Shown here: one piece after another, positions 1 through 5,039 of the stretch | Position numbering within the stretch: position 1 is the stretch's first letter | How the letters are laid out: each line of letters starts with the position of its first letter | NCBI GenBank assembly: GCA_903820955.1 | Contig: CAIJJH010000105.1 | Span: forward strand, 1-5,039 | Source: an uncultured Micrococcales bacterium | Lineage (GTDB): Bacteria; Actinomycetota; Actinomycetes; Actinomycetales; Microbacteriaceae | Direction of reading: 5' to 3' | DNA: 5,039 nucleotides | Notes under the pieces: model-generated | The model's input: the letters and a program-made list of their open reading frames with translations, nothing else | What the model was told of the DNA's origin: nothing | The model's database searches: none | Position numbers and translations under genes: made by a program

Positions 1-255
1 ATCTTGGTTTCTGGCTCCAACCGCCGCAACAAGATTTCTTCTGGTCTTTCGGGTTCAGGTGAAAAAATCGTTGAGCCAGATGTAGAAATTGAAGACAGGC
101 GTTGGACGCCAAATGAGACTCCGAAGCAGGGTCTTCTAAATCGAGTCGGCACTCTCGAATCACCAACCCTCGCCGATGTAGTTGAAATCGATTTTCCTGG
201 CGAGCTTGACAGCAAAGCCCTCGACGAAATACTTCGTCGCAGACGCGCTATCTAA
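1..255 (+). CDS. Unrecognised protein, C-terminal part only (5' end outside window)
   Basis: The frame is open from the left edge to a TAA at 253-255, giving about 84 visible residues. A TTG at position 4 could in principle be a start, but no ribosome binding site can be seen in the window, so I treat this as the tail of a longer gene. The visible part is hydrophilic. It begins with a basic SNRRNK patch, continues through an acidic, proline-containing stretch (EPDVEIEDRRW) that looks poorly ordered, and ends in a probable short helix (ELDSKALDEILRRRRAI) with a run of four arginines at the C-terminus. There is no membrane segment or catalytic motif. One possibility is the cytoplasmic tail of a membrane protein, since the early basic patch would fit the positive-inside rule, but that is a guess. 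I do not recognise the family. The smooth amino-acid composition and uninterrupted frame support it being coding. Confidence 0.6.
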   Translation: MLVSGSNRRNKISSGLSGSGEKIVEPDVEIEDRRWTPNETPKQGLLNRVGTLESPTLADVVEIDFPGELDSKALDEILRRRRAI

Positions 256-266
256 CCCGCTTCGGC

Positions 267-280
267 TACACTCGTATAGA
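267..280 (+). promoter_or_regulatory. Candidate -10 region(s) for the histone-like gene
   Basis: The 56-bp gap between the upstream stop and the GTG at 312 contains two overlapping candidate -10 hexamers, TACACT (267-272) and TATAGA (275-280). TACACT fits the TAnnnT pattern common for actinobacterial housekeeping sigma factors. No good -35 element lies at 16-18 bp from either. Initiation would fall near 279-288, giving a leader of about 25-35 nt. This is weak, position-based evidence only, and the gene could instead be read through from the upstream gene, because no terminator is visible between them. Confidence 0.25.
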
Positions 281-300
281 ACGACCCACCCATGAATTTT

Positions 301-306
301 GAGGAG
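301..306 (+). promoter_or_regulatory. Ribosome binding site of the histone-like gene (fixes the GTG start)
   Basis: GAGGAG at 301-306 lies 5 nt before the GTG at 312. It is complementary to the anti-Shine-Dalgarno sequence and is the only good site near this frame, so it decides in favour of the GTG start. The site also lies inside a 7-codon reading frame (292-315) that overlaps the start codon. Confidence 0.75.
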
Positions 307-311
307 TTATT

Positions 312-764
312 GTGAGCATTTTCGATCGTGTAAAGAAAGTTCTAAAGCAGAACGAGAAAAGCATCAAGGCAACCGGGGCAGCTGCGAAGGCACTAGCCGA
401 CGACCTGATCCACGACGCAGCAGTAGAAGTCAAGGACGCCAAGAAGGACGTCAAGAAGACCGTTGCGAAGACCACCAAGGATGTCAAGAAGACCGTTGCG
501 AAGACCACCAAGGTCGTAGCCAAGAAAACCGCTACCGGTGCAAAAGTTGTAGACAAGGCCGTTGAAAAGGGCGCAAAGGTTGCCGTTAAGTCGACCAAGT
601 CCGCAACCGCTGCTGCCGTAAAGGCAACCGCAACTGCTGCAAAGAAGACCGCCGTAAAGAAGCCCGTTGCTAAGAAGCCTGCCGCTAAGAAGGCAGCTCC
701 TAAGGCTGCTGCAAAGCCTGCGGCTAAGAAGCCAGCAGCTAAGAAGCCAGCAGCGAAAAAGTAA
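312..764 (+). CDS. Histone H1-like lysine/alanine-rich basic protein, 150 aa
   Basis: The gene starts at a GTG with GAGGAG 5 nt upstream and ends at TAA 762-764. The protein is extremely rich in Lys, Ala, Thr and Val, with no Cys and no aromatic residue after Phe4. Residues 1-44 form a mixed-charge, probably helical head (MSIFDRVKKVLKQNEK, then an acidic LADDLIHDAAVEV part). Residues 45-66 are two tandem copies of the 11-mer KDVKKTVAKTT. Residues 67-113 are K/A/T/V-rich. Residues 114-150 are a proline-punctuated KKPA tail ending in two perfect AKKPA units plus AKK. Such tails occur in eukaryotic-like histone H1 proteins of bacteria and at the C-terminus of mycobacterial HupB, where they bind DNA, but there is no HU-type fold here. 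The inferred role is nucleoid binding and compaction. An alternative is a granule- or polyphosphate-associated protein, because PhaF-type phasins also carry AAKPA tails. It is probably monocistronic, as a strong terminator follows 17 nt after the stop. Confidence 0.85.
   Translation: MSIFDRVKKVLKQNEKSIKATGAAAKALADDLIHDAAVEVKDAKKDVKKTVAKTTKDVKKTVAKTTKVVAKKTATGAKVVDKAVEKGAKVAVKSTKSATAAAVKATATAAKKTAVKKPVAKKPAAKKAAPKAAAKPAAKKPAAKKPAAKK
444..509 (+). repeat. 33-bp tandem repeat, two copies, inside the histone-like gene
   Basis: Copies lie at 444-476 and 477-509 and differ only at one base (C449 versus T482, synonymous in the Asp codon). Each encodes KDVKKTVAKTT. The next bases (AAGGTCGTAGCC from 510) begin like a third copy and then diverge. 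The near-identity at synonymous positions points to a recent in-frame duplication rather than selection on protein sequence alone. Confidence 0.9.
723..752 (+). repeat. 15-bp perfect tandem repeat encoding AKKPA, two copies
   Basis: Bases 723-737 and 738-752 are identical (GCTAAGAAGCCAGCA) and encode AKKPA twice. A truncated third unit encodes the final AKK. More diverged versions of the same unit occur just upstream (from about 660), so the whole tail probably grew by unit duplication. Confidence 0.85.
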
Positions 765-781
765 GACTCTTTTACGCAGAG

Positions 782-809
782 CGCTTCACCGATTTCGGTG
801 GAGCGTTTT
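782..809 (+). terminator. Rho-independent terminator after the histone-like gene
   Basis: CGCTTCACCG (782-791) pairs with CGGTGGAGCG (796-805) around an ATTT loop. This is a 10-bp stem with a single G-U wobble, followed directly by TTTT (806-809) and, one G and one C later, TTT. It lies 17 nt after the TAA and before the next gene's ribosome binding site, so it separates the two plus-strand genes. Confidence 0.85.
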
Positions 810-813
810 GCTT

Positions 814-819
814 TAGTCT
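814..819 (+). promoter_or_regulatory. Candidate -10 element for the plus-strand MFS gene
   Basis: TAGTCT fits TAnnnT and sits 21 nt before the GTG at 841, just after the terminator T-tract. A matching -35 would fall inside the terminator hairpin, and none with good similarity is visible there. A promoter is expected somewhere here because the terminator should block read-through, but this exact position is tentative. Confidence 0.2.
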
Positions 820-830
820 GGAAACCGCAT

Positions 831-836
831 AAGGAG
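831..836 (+). promoter_or_regulatory. Ribosome binding site of the plus-strand MFS gene
   Basis: AAGGAG at 831-836 is followed by ATCA and the GTG at 841. The strong match at short spacing supports GTG 841 as the true start over later in-frame codons. Confidence 0.75.
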
Positions 837-840
837 ATCA

Positions 841-2058
841 GTGGCGAATCCAAAGTCGTTAGGCGCGGCGTTCAACCGACTTTGGTTGGCGTTCTCTTCT
901 TCCAAACTTGGGGATGGCCTTATGGCAGCGGCGGCCCCACTGCTTGCGATCTCACTGACCAAAGACACCGTATTGATCGCACTTTCCGGCGCGATGTATC
1001 TTCTGCCCTGGTTGTTTTTCGCTATTGCAATTGGCACTCTGGTTGATCGAATCGATCGTCGACGCACGCTGGTCGCCGTCGCGATTTTTAGGGCGCTTGT
1101 TGCAACCACTCTCGCCGTCCTGATTTTCACCAACACTCTTTCTATCTACGGGCTGCTGCTTTCAACTTTCTTGATCGGCACCGCCGACGTCTTCAACGAC
1201 ACCGCCCTTCAGTCGGTGATTCCAACGATTCTCAACAAGGACCAGTTGGAGCGAGGCAACTCTCGGTTCCAGATGAGCGACACAGTGCTCCAGCAGTTCA
1301 TTGGCATGCCTCTGGGAGCAGCGTTCTTTGTCATCTCGGCTTCGCTTCCGTTTGGTTTGAATGCCCTCGGATTTGCAATTGCCGCGGTTCTATTGGTGTT
1401 AATTCCACGGCGACATATTGCCAAGAAGGTCGTTGACGCGGACAGACCGAGCTTCAAGGTGCAGCTGGTTGAAGGTTTGCGCTTTCTTTGGAACGACAAA
1501 AGAATCATGCGTCTCGTGGTCGCGACGGCCCTGATCGGTTTTGGTTTCAACATCGCTGGTGCAACGGCGGTGTTGTATTTGACTCAGACTCTTGGAGTAC
1601 CGAAGGTTCTGTTTGGGCTTCTGATGCTTAGCGGAGGCGTTGGTGGCCTTCTCGGCGCTTGGGCGTCACCGAAGCTTTCGCAGCGATTCGGTAGAGGGGT
1701 GGTCCTCGCCTGGTCGATAACCATGACCAGCGTTTTTGAGCTATGCCAGGGGCTATCACCCAACGTCTACTTTTTCATAATTGCTTCGGTCGGAGCGGGG
1801 TTCGCGATTGCTGGCTGGAACGTTCTTTTGATGAGCCTGTACCACACGCTGATACCTAACGAGGTCTTCGGAAGAGTGCACGGCGCTCGCAGAACACTGG
1901 TCTGGGGAATCATGCCAATCGGAGCGCTAATCGGCGGTGTCGTGGCGAAGATCGACCTGCGCGCGCCCTACATTGTGGGCGGAACCTTTGCGATTCTTGT
2001 AGCGATGTATTTTTTCCGCTTTATTCGTCAGTTGGGTAATTCTTCAGACAACACGTAG
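841..2058 (+). CDS. MFS exporter, EntS/MFS_3-like, 405 aa
   Basis: This is a major facilitator superfamily transporter in the cytoplasmic membrane, with about 12 hydrophobic segments in two halves separated by a basic loop around residues 189-223. The loop between helices 2 and 3 carries a complete motif A, GTLVDRIDRRR (residues 65-75), with the conserved Asp69. Other family hallmarks are LQSVIPTILNKDQLERGNS (123-141), the EGLRFLWNDKRIMRL segment (211-225) leading into the second half, and IPNEVFGRVHGARR (338-351) between helices 10 and 11. These resemble the MFS_3 group, which includes the enterobactin exporter EntS and macrolide or drug efflux proteins, so proton-driven export of a small molecule is likely. 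The substrate cannot be read from sequence. The length is normal for the group. It stands alone between the upstream terminator and a convergent gene, and its last 31 bp overlap the 3' end of the minus-strand epimerase gene. Confidence 0.9.
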   Translation: MANPKSLGAAFNRLWLAFSSSKLGDGLMAAAAPLLAISLTKDTVLIALSGAMYLLPWLFFAIAIGTLVDRIDRRRTLVAVAIFRALVATTLAVLIFTNTLSIYGLLLSTFLIGTADVFNDTALQSVIPTILNKDQLERGNSRFQMSDTVLQQFIGMPLGAAFFVISASLPFGLNALGFAIAAVLLVLIPRRHIAKKVVDADRPSFKVQLVEGLRFLWNDKRIMRLVVATALIGFGFNIAGATAVLYLTQTLGVPKVLFGLLMLSGGVGGLLGAWASPKLSQRFGRGVVLAWSITMTSVFELCQGLSPNVYFFIIASVGAGFAIAGWNVLLMSLYHTLIPNEVFGRVHGARRTLVWGIMPIGALIGGVVAKIDLRAPYIVGGTFAILVAMYFFRFIRQLGNSSDNT

Positions 2059-2885
2059 GCAGTGGCCGTTTCGAGGGTGGGGTGAGCGAACTTGAAGCCC
2101 GTGGCCATCAACCGCTCGGCTTTCATCTTTTGGCTGCAAAGTAGAAGTTCAACTGCGGCCTCGCCGATCAAAAGTTTCATCGCGAACGCGGGAACCCGAA
2201 GCAGAGCCGGTCGGTTAAGCGCCTTAGCCAAAGACTTCACGATTTGGCCGCAGGTTGCTGGTTCGGGAGCCGTTAGGTTGTAGGCGCCGCTGGCGCTGGG
2301 CGTGTTGATCAGGTGAATGATTGCGGCGGCTTCGTCTTGGAGGCTGATGAACGCCCACCACTGTCTGCCAGAGCCCAGCGGGCCGCCAAGGCCGAATTTG
2401 ATTAGGGGTAGCAGTTTGCCGAGTGCACCTTTTGAGCGCGACATCACCATGGTTGTCCGAGCCAAGACGACGCGAGTCTCGGCCTTGATGGCCTCGGCCT
2501 CCCAGACGGCCGCTAGGTCCGAAAGGAAGCCTGTTCCCTTAGGCGAGGACTCGTCGAGCCAGGCGTCGCCGCAGTCTCCATAGAAGCCTGAGGCGGAACC
2601 GCTAACCAAAACCTTTGGCTTTTTCTTCGCGGAGTTGATTGCCGAAACCAGTTTCTTTGTGGTCTCGATTCTCGACGCAACAATTTCGGCTTTGTAAGCC
2701 TTCGTCCAAGGAATCTTGCCTGTGGTTGCGCCAGCCAAGTTGACTACCGCGTCAACCGTTTCGATTAGAGCGGCGAGGTTTGGTTCGTTGCGCTCAAGTT
2801 TGATTGGTTCGTGCCCGGTCTCGCGGAGCTGACGAGCCACCTCGGTGCCGACGAGTCCGGTGAAGCCTGAGATTAATACACGCAT
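2028..2885 (-). CDS. TIGR01777-family NAD(P)-binding epimerase (extended SDR, SDR39U1/YfcH-like), 285 aa
   Basis: This is a Rossmann-fold sugar-nucleotide-epimerase-like protein. The N-terminal cofactor motif is GFTGLVG (residues 7-13; G7, G10 and G13 match GxxGxxG), followed by VVNLAGA (47-53). The catalytic-type segment SGSASGFYGD (95-104) contains Tyr102, but the usual YxxxK lysine is not at +4, as is common in this family. Family-specific stretches are ARTTMVMSRSKGALGKLLP (142-160), GLGGPLGSGRQWWAFI (165-180), YNLTAPEPAT (202-211) and VPAFAMKLLIGEAA (231-244). The length is slightly under the typical 290-300. The reaction and substrate of this family are mostly unknown, so no reaction is assigned. 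The gene is the last of the minus-strand operon and starts 6 bp after the YciI-like gene. It ends with TGA at 2030-2028, inside the coding end of the convergent MFS gene, and no hairpin terminator is visible. Confidence 0.92.
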   Translation of the reverse strand: MRVLISGFTGLVGTEVARQLRETGHEPIKLERNEPNLAALIETVDAVVNLAGATTGKIPWTKAYKAEIVASRIETTKKLVSAINSAKKKPKVLVSGSASGFYGDCGDAWLDESSPKGTGFLSDLAAVWEAEAIKAETRVVLARTTMVMSRSKGALGKLLPLIKFGLGGPLGSGRQWWAFISLQDEAAAIIHLINTPSASGAYNLTAPEPATCGQIVKSLAKALNRPALLRVPAFAMKLLIGEAAVELLLCSQKMKAERLMATGFKFAHPTLETATAYVLSEELPN

Positions 2886-2889
2886 GTTG

Positions 2890-2893
2890 TCCT
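2890..2893 (-). promoter_or_regulatory. Ribosome binding site of the epimerase gene, overlapping the upstream stop codon
   Basis: On the minus strand the junction reads TTTAGGACAACATG. AGGA sits 4 nt before the ATG and shares two bases with the TAG stop of the YciI-like gene. This supports the ATG at 2885 and suggests translational coupling to the upstream gene. Confidence 0.65.
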
Positions 2894-3170
2894 AAACCCA
2901 CGGACCGTAGATGGGATTCCATTCATTGATAACTCTTTCGCCAATAAAGCCGGCGATGTCGAACGGATCGTTGTCGAGCAGCGCACTTAGTTGTTCGGCC
3001 GAATCCGCTTGAAAGATCAAGAGTGCGGTTGGGTTATCTACCATTGGGCCGCTGGCTAGAAGAGTGCCCTTGTCATGCAAGTCGGCGATCCACTTGCGAT
3101 GAATCGGTCGAATCTCGGCTAGGGCCTCGGCTTCGGCCGTGTAGAAGTAGGTGACTGCGAAGTAGCTCAA
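2892..3170 (-). CDS. YciI-like (YCII-domain) protein, 92 aa, TTG start
   Basis: This is a small single-domain alpha/beta protein of the YCII family, which has a ferredoxin-like, usually dimeric fold. From the chosen start it reads MSYFAVTYFY, a typical first strand. It continues with IRPIHRKWIADL (residues 20-31) containing the conserved His24, then TLLASGPM (36-43) and a DPF motif (68-70), and ends in the characteristic EWNPIYGPW (83-91). I chose the TTG at 3170-3168 over an upstream ATG at 3251. It gives the usual family length of 90-100 residues and has AAGG 7 nt upstream. The longer version would add 27 residues that merely read the end of the preceding gene in another frame. The TTG overlaps that gene's TGA (TTGA, 4 nt), so the two are probably translationally coupled. 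Family functions are poorly known. Some members are dehalogenase- or muconolactone-isomerase-like enzymes, others occur near sigma factors, and no substrate can be inferred here. Confidence 0.9.
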   Translation of the reverse strand: MSYFAVTYFYTAEAEALAEIRPIHRKWIADLHDKGTLLASGPMVDNPTALLIFQADSAEQLSALLDNDPFDIAGFIGERVINEWNPIYGPWV

Positions 3171-4348
3171 TGGTCTGCCTTGTCTGTCGATGGCGGAGTT
3201 GGGGTGAACGGTAGCGAAAACAAAGCCACGGCCAGGGCGAGGACGCCGCAAGCAACCGAGACGGCAAAGGCAGCCTCAGGAGAAATGGTGTCAACGGCAA
3301 TACCGGCGATCGCAGCGGCCGATGAGTAACCGACCAACTGACCAGTTGAGATCCAGCCGTAGGCTTCGACACTCTCGCTGGGGTTCAACTTGATGGCGAT
3401 GATGCTGGCTAGAGTCGCAAAGACTGGAGCAACCCCGAGACCAGCGATGAACCAGCAGATGGCCACCCAAACCGGCGAGTATGGCGCGATGAAGATCAGC
3501 GCGTAGCCGATCAGGGAGAGCGCGAAGAACTTGCTGAGGGCGTATTTGGTTTTGGCACGGTGCCCGAAGGCGAAGCCGCCAATCAGGGAGCCAGCCGAGA
3601 GTGCCGCCAAGACCAGTCCGGAGATGTTGCGATCGGTAATCGTCGCGACCGTGCCAACCTCGGCACCGCCAAACGAGCCAACCAGCAGGAGGCCCATCGC
3701 AATGTTGCTCAGTACCACTCGACTTTTGAGCACTCCACCCATGCGGCGTTTTGATCGCGCAATCTTTGCGTTTCTAACCTCGCGGTTCGAGGCGAAGGTG
3801 TAGCAGCCCACGATTTGGATTAGAGCCATCGCGTAGAGGCTGTAGCTGCTTCCTGCATTGGCGGCGATAAAGGTCGCAAGAATCGGCCCTACCACCCAGA
3901 TGAGTTCTTGCAGATTGGCGTCCAAGGCAAACAGGTGGTTGGTTTGTTCTTTGGAAATCAGGCTCGGGTAGATCGGCCGGACGATTTGCTGAATCGGAGG
4001 CGAGGTCAAGCCAACTAGGAAACCGAGAATTACCAGGGCGACCGTCCAGCTGACGCTGTTGATGAGACCAATCGCGACCATCGCGAGCGAACCGATGGTT
4101 GAAACGGTGTAAATGACCGGTCTTACGCCGATTCGGGGGACGAGGCGTCCGAGCATTGGGCCGGCAATCGCAGCGCCGAGGGTCTCGGCACCTAGGGTGA
4201 TACCGGCAATCGCGTATGAGCCGGTGACCTGTTGAACGTGTAAGACGAAGGCCAGGCTCATCATTCCAAAGGCCCAGCGGGCGGCCAATTGTGAGAGCAG
4301 GATGCGGGCGACGCCAGGACGCTTCAATACCGCGGTGTAGGAACCCAT
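3167..4348 (-). CDS. MFS transporter, 393 aa, substrate unknown
   Basis: This is a second major facilitator superfamily transporter, not obviously a close paralogue of the plus-strand one. About 12 hydrophobic segments are visible, with a basic cytoplasmic loop at residues 188-210 (NREVRNAKIARSKRR at 188-202) dividing the halves. The motif A position reads GRLVPRIGVRP (67-77), so the usual Asp is replaced by Pro71. Residues 307-350, from APVFATLASI through EAYGWISTGQLVG to AAAIAGI, form a second-half pattern common in actinobacterial sugar- or drug-type MFS proteins. The ATG at 4348 lies 12 bp after the upstream stop and has only a weak purine-rich site (TAGAGA, 4358-4353). Its TGA overlaps the start of the YciI-like gene. 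The C-terminus (TPTPPSTDKADH) is hydrophilic and probably cytoplasmic. Direction of transport and substrate cannot be told from sequence. It lies in the operon headed, within this window, by the mannosyltransferase. Confidence 0.9.
   Translation of the reverse strand: MGSYTAVLKRPGVARILLSQLAARWAFGMMSLAFVLHVQQVTGSYAIAGITLGAETLGAAIAGPMLGRLVPRIGVRPVIYTVSTIGSLAMVAIGLINSVSWTVALVILGFLVGLTSPPIQQIVRPIYPSLISKEQTNHLFALDANLQELIWVVGPILATFIAANAGSSYSLYAMALIQIVGCYTFASNREVRNAKIARSKRRMGGVLKSRVVLSNIAMGLLLVGSFGGAEVGTVATITDRNISGLVLAALSAGSLIGGFAFGHRAKTKYALSKFFALSLIGYALIFIAPYSPVWVAICWFIAGLGVAPVFATLASIIAIKLNPSESVEAYGWISTGQLVGYSSAAAIAGIAVDTISPEAAFAVSVACGVLALAVALFSLPFTPTPPSTDKADH
3178..3181 (-). promoter_or_regulatory. 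Ribosome binding site supporting the TTG start of the YciI-like gene
   Basis: AAGG on the minus strand lies 7 nt before the TTG at 3170 and inside the last codons of the preceding MFS gene. It is modest in strength but well spaced, and no comparable site precedes the ATG at 3251. Confidence 0.55.
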
Positions 4349-4360
4349 TAGGTCTCTAGC

Positions 4361-5039
4361 CTAAATCCAAGAAGGCAACCACATGTGCGCGAGCCAGAAC
4401 CAGTAGGGAATCTTGGTGCCCCACCAGATGGGAACAAAGAAGAGACTCGCGAGCGCGCAAAGAGCCGCGTAAGCAACGACCAGTTTTCGAGCGAGCTTCG
4501 GACGTTCGGAGGCCTCGACCAACTGCTTCAAAAAGAGACCAATGGCCAGCAAAATCCAGAACTCAAACGCAATCGTGTAGAACTCGAAAACCGTGCGGTG
4601 TGGGTAGAACAACCAGGGCACATAGCCGCCGACTAAACCGATCAAAACCAATCCCGAGAGGCGATCGCGCTTGGTCACCCAACCGAAGAAGACGACGATT
4701 ACGGCTATCGCACCAAGCCACCAAATCAACGGGTTACCAACGGCTGTGATTGCGGTGGCACAGCCGGTGCCGCAACTTTCGTAAAAGAACGAGGTTGGCC
4801 GGAGCATGAACAGCCAGCTAAACGGGTTCGACTGGTACGGGTGCGCTGTGCTCAAGCCCACGTGGAACGCGTAAGCATTCTTGTGGTAATCCCAGAGCGC
4901 TACCAAAGGGTTCGAGTCGAAGCCTTTGCCGTAACCACCGGGGCTGATGAACCACCCTGCCCAACTCGCCAGATAGGTCGCGAGGGCTAGGGGCACGACG
5001 AGGACGAAGGTGGCGATCGCCTTGTAACCGGTGGCCCAG
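4361..5039 (-). CDS. pmt: Protein O-mannosyltransferase (dolichyl-phosphate-mannose--protein mannosyltransferase type), C-terminal 225 residues
   Basis: This is a polytopic membrane glycosyltransferase of the PMT (GT39) family. Actinobacterial members transfer mannose from polyprenyl-phosphate-mannose to Ser/Thr of secreted proteins during Sec export. The frame is open to the right edge, so the N-terminal catalytic part is missing. Counting visible residues from the edge, ATYLASWAGWF (20-30) matches the conserved VYLASWTGWF-type segment. It is followed by HPYQSNPFSWLFMLRPTSFF (66-85), the Cys89/Cys93 pair of the extracytoplasmic loop, GNPLIWW (101-107), YVPWLFYPHRTVFEFY (139-154) and the C-terminal FVPIWWGTKIPY to MWLPSW (201-224). 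All are landmarks of actinobacterial PMT. About five membrane segments are visible. A GTG at 4996 is internal, not a start, since family sequence continues upstream of it. The next gene begins 12 bp after the TAG at 4363-4361. Confidence 0.92.
   Translation of the reverse strand, partial: WATGYKAIATFVLVVPLALATYLASWAGWFISPGGYGKGFDSNPLVALWDYHKNAYAFHVGLSTAHPYQSNPFSWLFMLRPTSFFYESCGTGCATAITAVGNPLIWWLGAIAVIVVFFGWVTKRDRLSGLVLIGLVGGYVPWLFYPHRTVFEFYTIAFEFWILLAIGLFLKQLVEASERPKLARKLVVAYAALCALASLFFVPIWWGTKIPYWFWLAHMWLPSWI

Noticed and set aside
299..565. Arg/Glu-rich plus-strand frame overlapping the histone-like gene
   Set aside because: It is a frame-shifted shadow of the same repetitive codons. The composition is dictated by AAG/GAC codons read one base off, and it lacks its own ribosome binding site.
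444..752. CRISPR-like array suggested by short direct repeats
   Set aside because: The repeats are in-frame, contiguous without unique spacers, and encode the KDVKKTVAKTT and AKKPA protein repeats.
266..853. Long minus-strand open frame (195 codons), very rich in Ala, Phe and Thr, with AAGFLA repeats
   Set aside because: It is the antisense of the Lys/Ala-rich histone-like gene. Its AAGFLA repeats are the reverse reading of the GCT AAG AAG CCA units, it spans the terminator, and the sense gene has a better start and ribosome binding site.
2060..2110. Possible bidirectional terminator around the convergent junction (GGCAGTGGCC and CCCGTGGCC segments)
   Set aside because: The GTGGCC-like words do not form a stable stem-loop with a T-tract on either strand, and they lie within conserved epimerase codons.
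3171..3251. N-terminal extension of the YciI-like protein from an ATG at 3251
   Set aside because: The added residues have no YCII similarity, are merely the last codons of the MFS gene in another frame, and no ribosome binding site precedes that ATG. The TTG at 3170 fits far better.
4385..4636. Plus-strand open frame opposite the mannosyltransferase gene
   Set aside because: It is antisense to a strongly conserved coding region, its composition is low-complexity and charged, and it has no ribosome binding site.

Overview
The window looks like a compact actinobacterial chromosome of moderate GC (roughly the low-to-mid 50s % by eye). The best guess is Microbacteriaceae, possibly the small-genome freshwater 'Luna' lineage (Rhodoluna/Aquiluna type). 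This rests on three things: a lysine/alanine-rich histone-like protein with an actinobacterial-style AKKPA tail, an actinobacterial-type protein O-mannosyltransferase, and GTG/TTG starts with very short intergenic gaps. The taxonomic call is an inference and was not checked against any database.

Left part, plus strand. The 3' end of an unrecognised gene (1-255) is followed by a 56-bp gap and a GTG-started gene (312-764) for a 150-residue, very basic histone H1-like protein. That protein carries an 11-residue tandem repeat and a tandem AKKPA tail. A clear Rho-independent terminator (782-809) closes it. A GTG-started gene for a 12-helix major facilitator superfamily exporter (841-2058) follows, with a good ribosome binding site.

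Right part, minus strand. Four genes run from the right edge toward the middle with gaps of 12, -4 and 6 bp, so they are very probably one operon: the C-terminal part of a protein O-mannosyltransferase (4361-5039, cut by the window edge), a second MFS transporter (3167-4348), a small YciI/YCII-domain protein (2892-3170, TTG start overlapping the upstream stop) and a TIGR01777-type NAD(P)-binding epimerase (2028-2885). The last gene meets the plus-strand MFS gene tail to tail, and their 3' ends overlap by 31 bp.

How the genes fit together. The mannosyltransferase acts on secreted proteins at the membrane. The other three operon members (transporter, YciI-like protein, epimerase-like protein) have no evident shared substrate, and their grouping may reflect genome compaction rather than one pathway. 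No stretch above 300 bases lacks a gene. I saw no tRNA, rRNA, CRISPR array, insertion sequence or phage element, and no convincing novel multi-gene system. The most interesting items are the histone-like protein with its repeats, a 7-codon mini-ORF overlapping its start, and the tight coupling and overlaps in the minus-strand operon.
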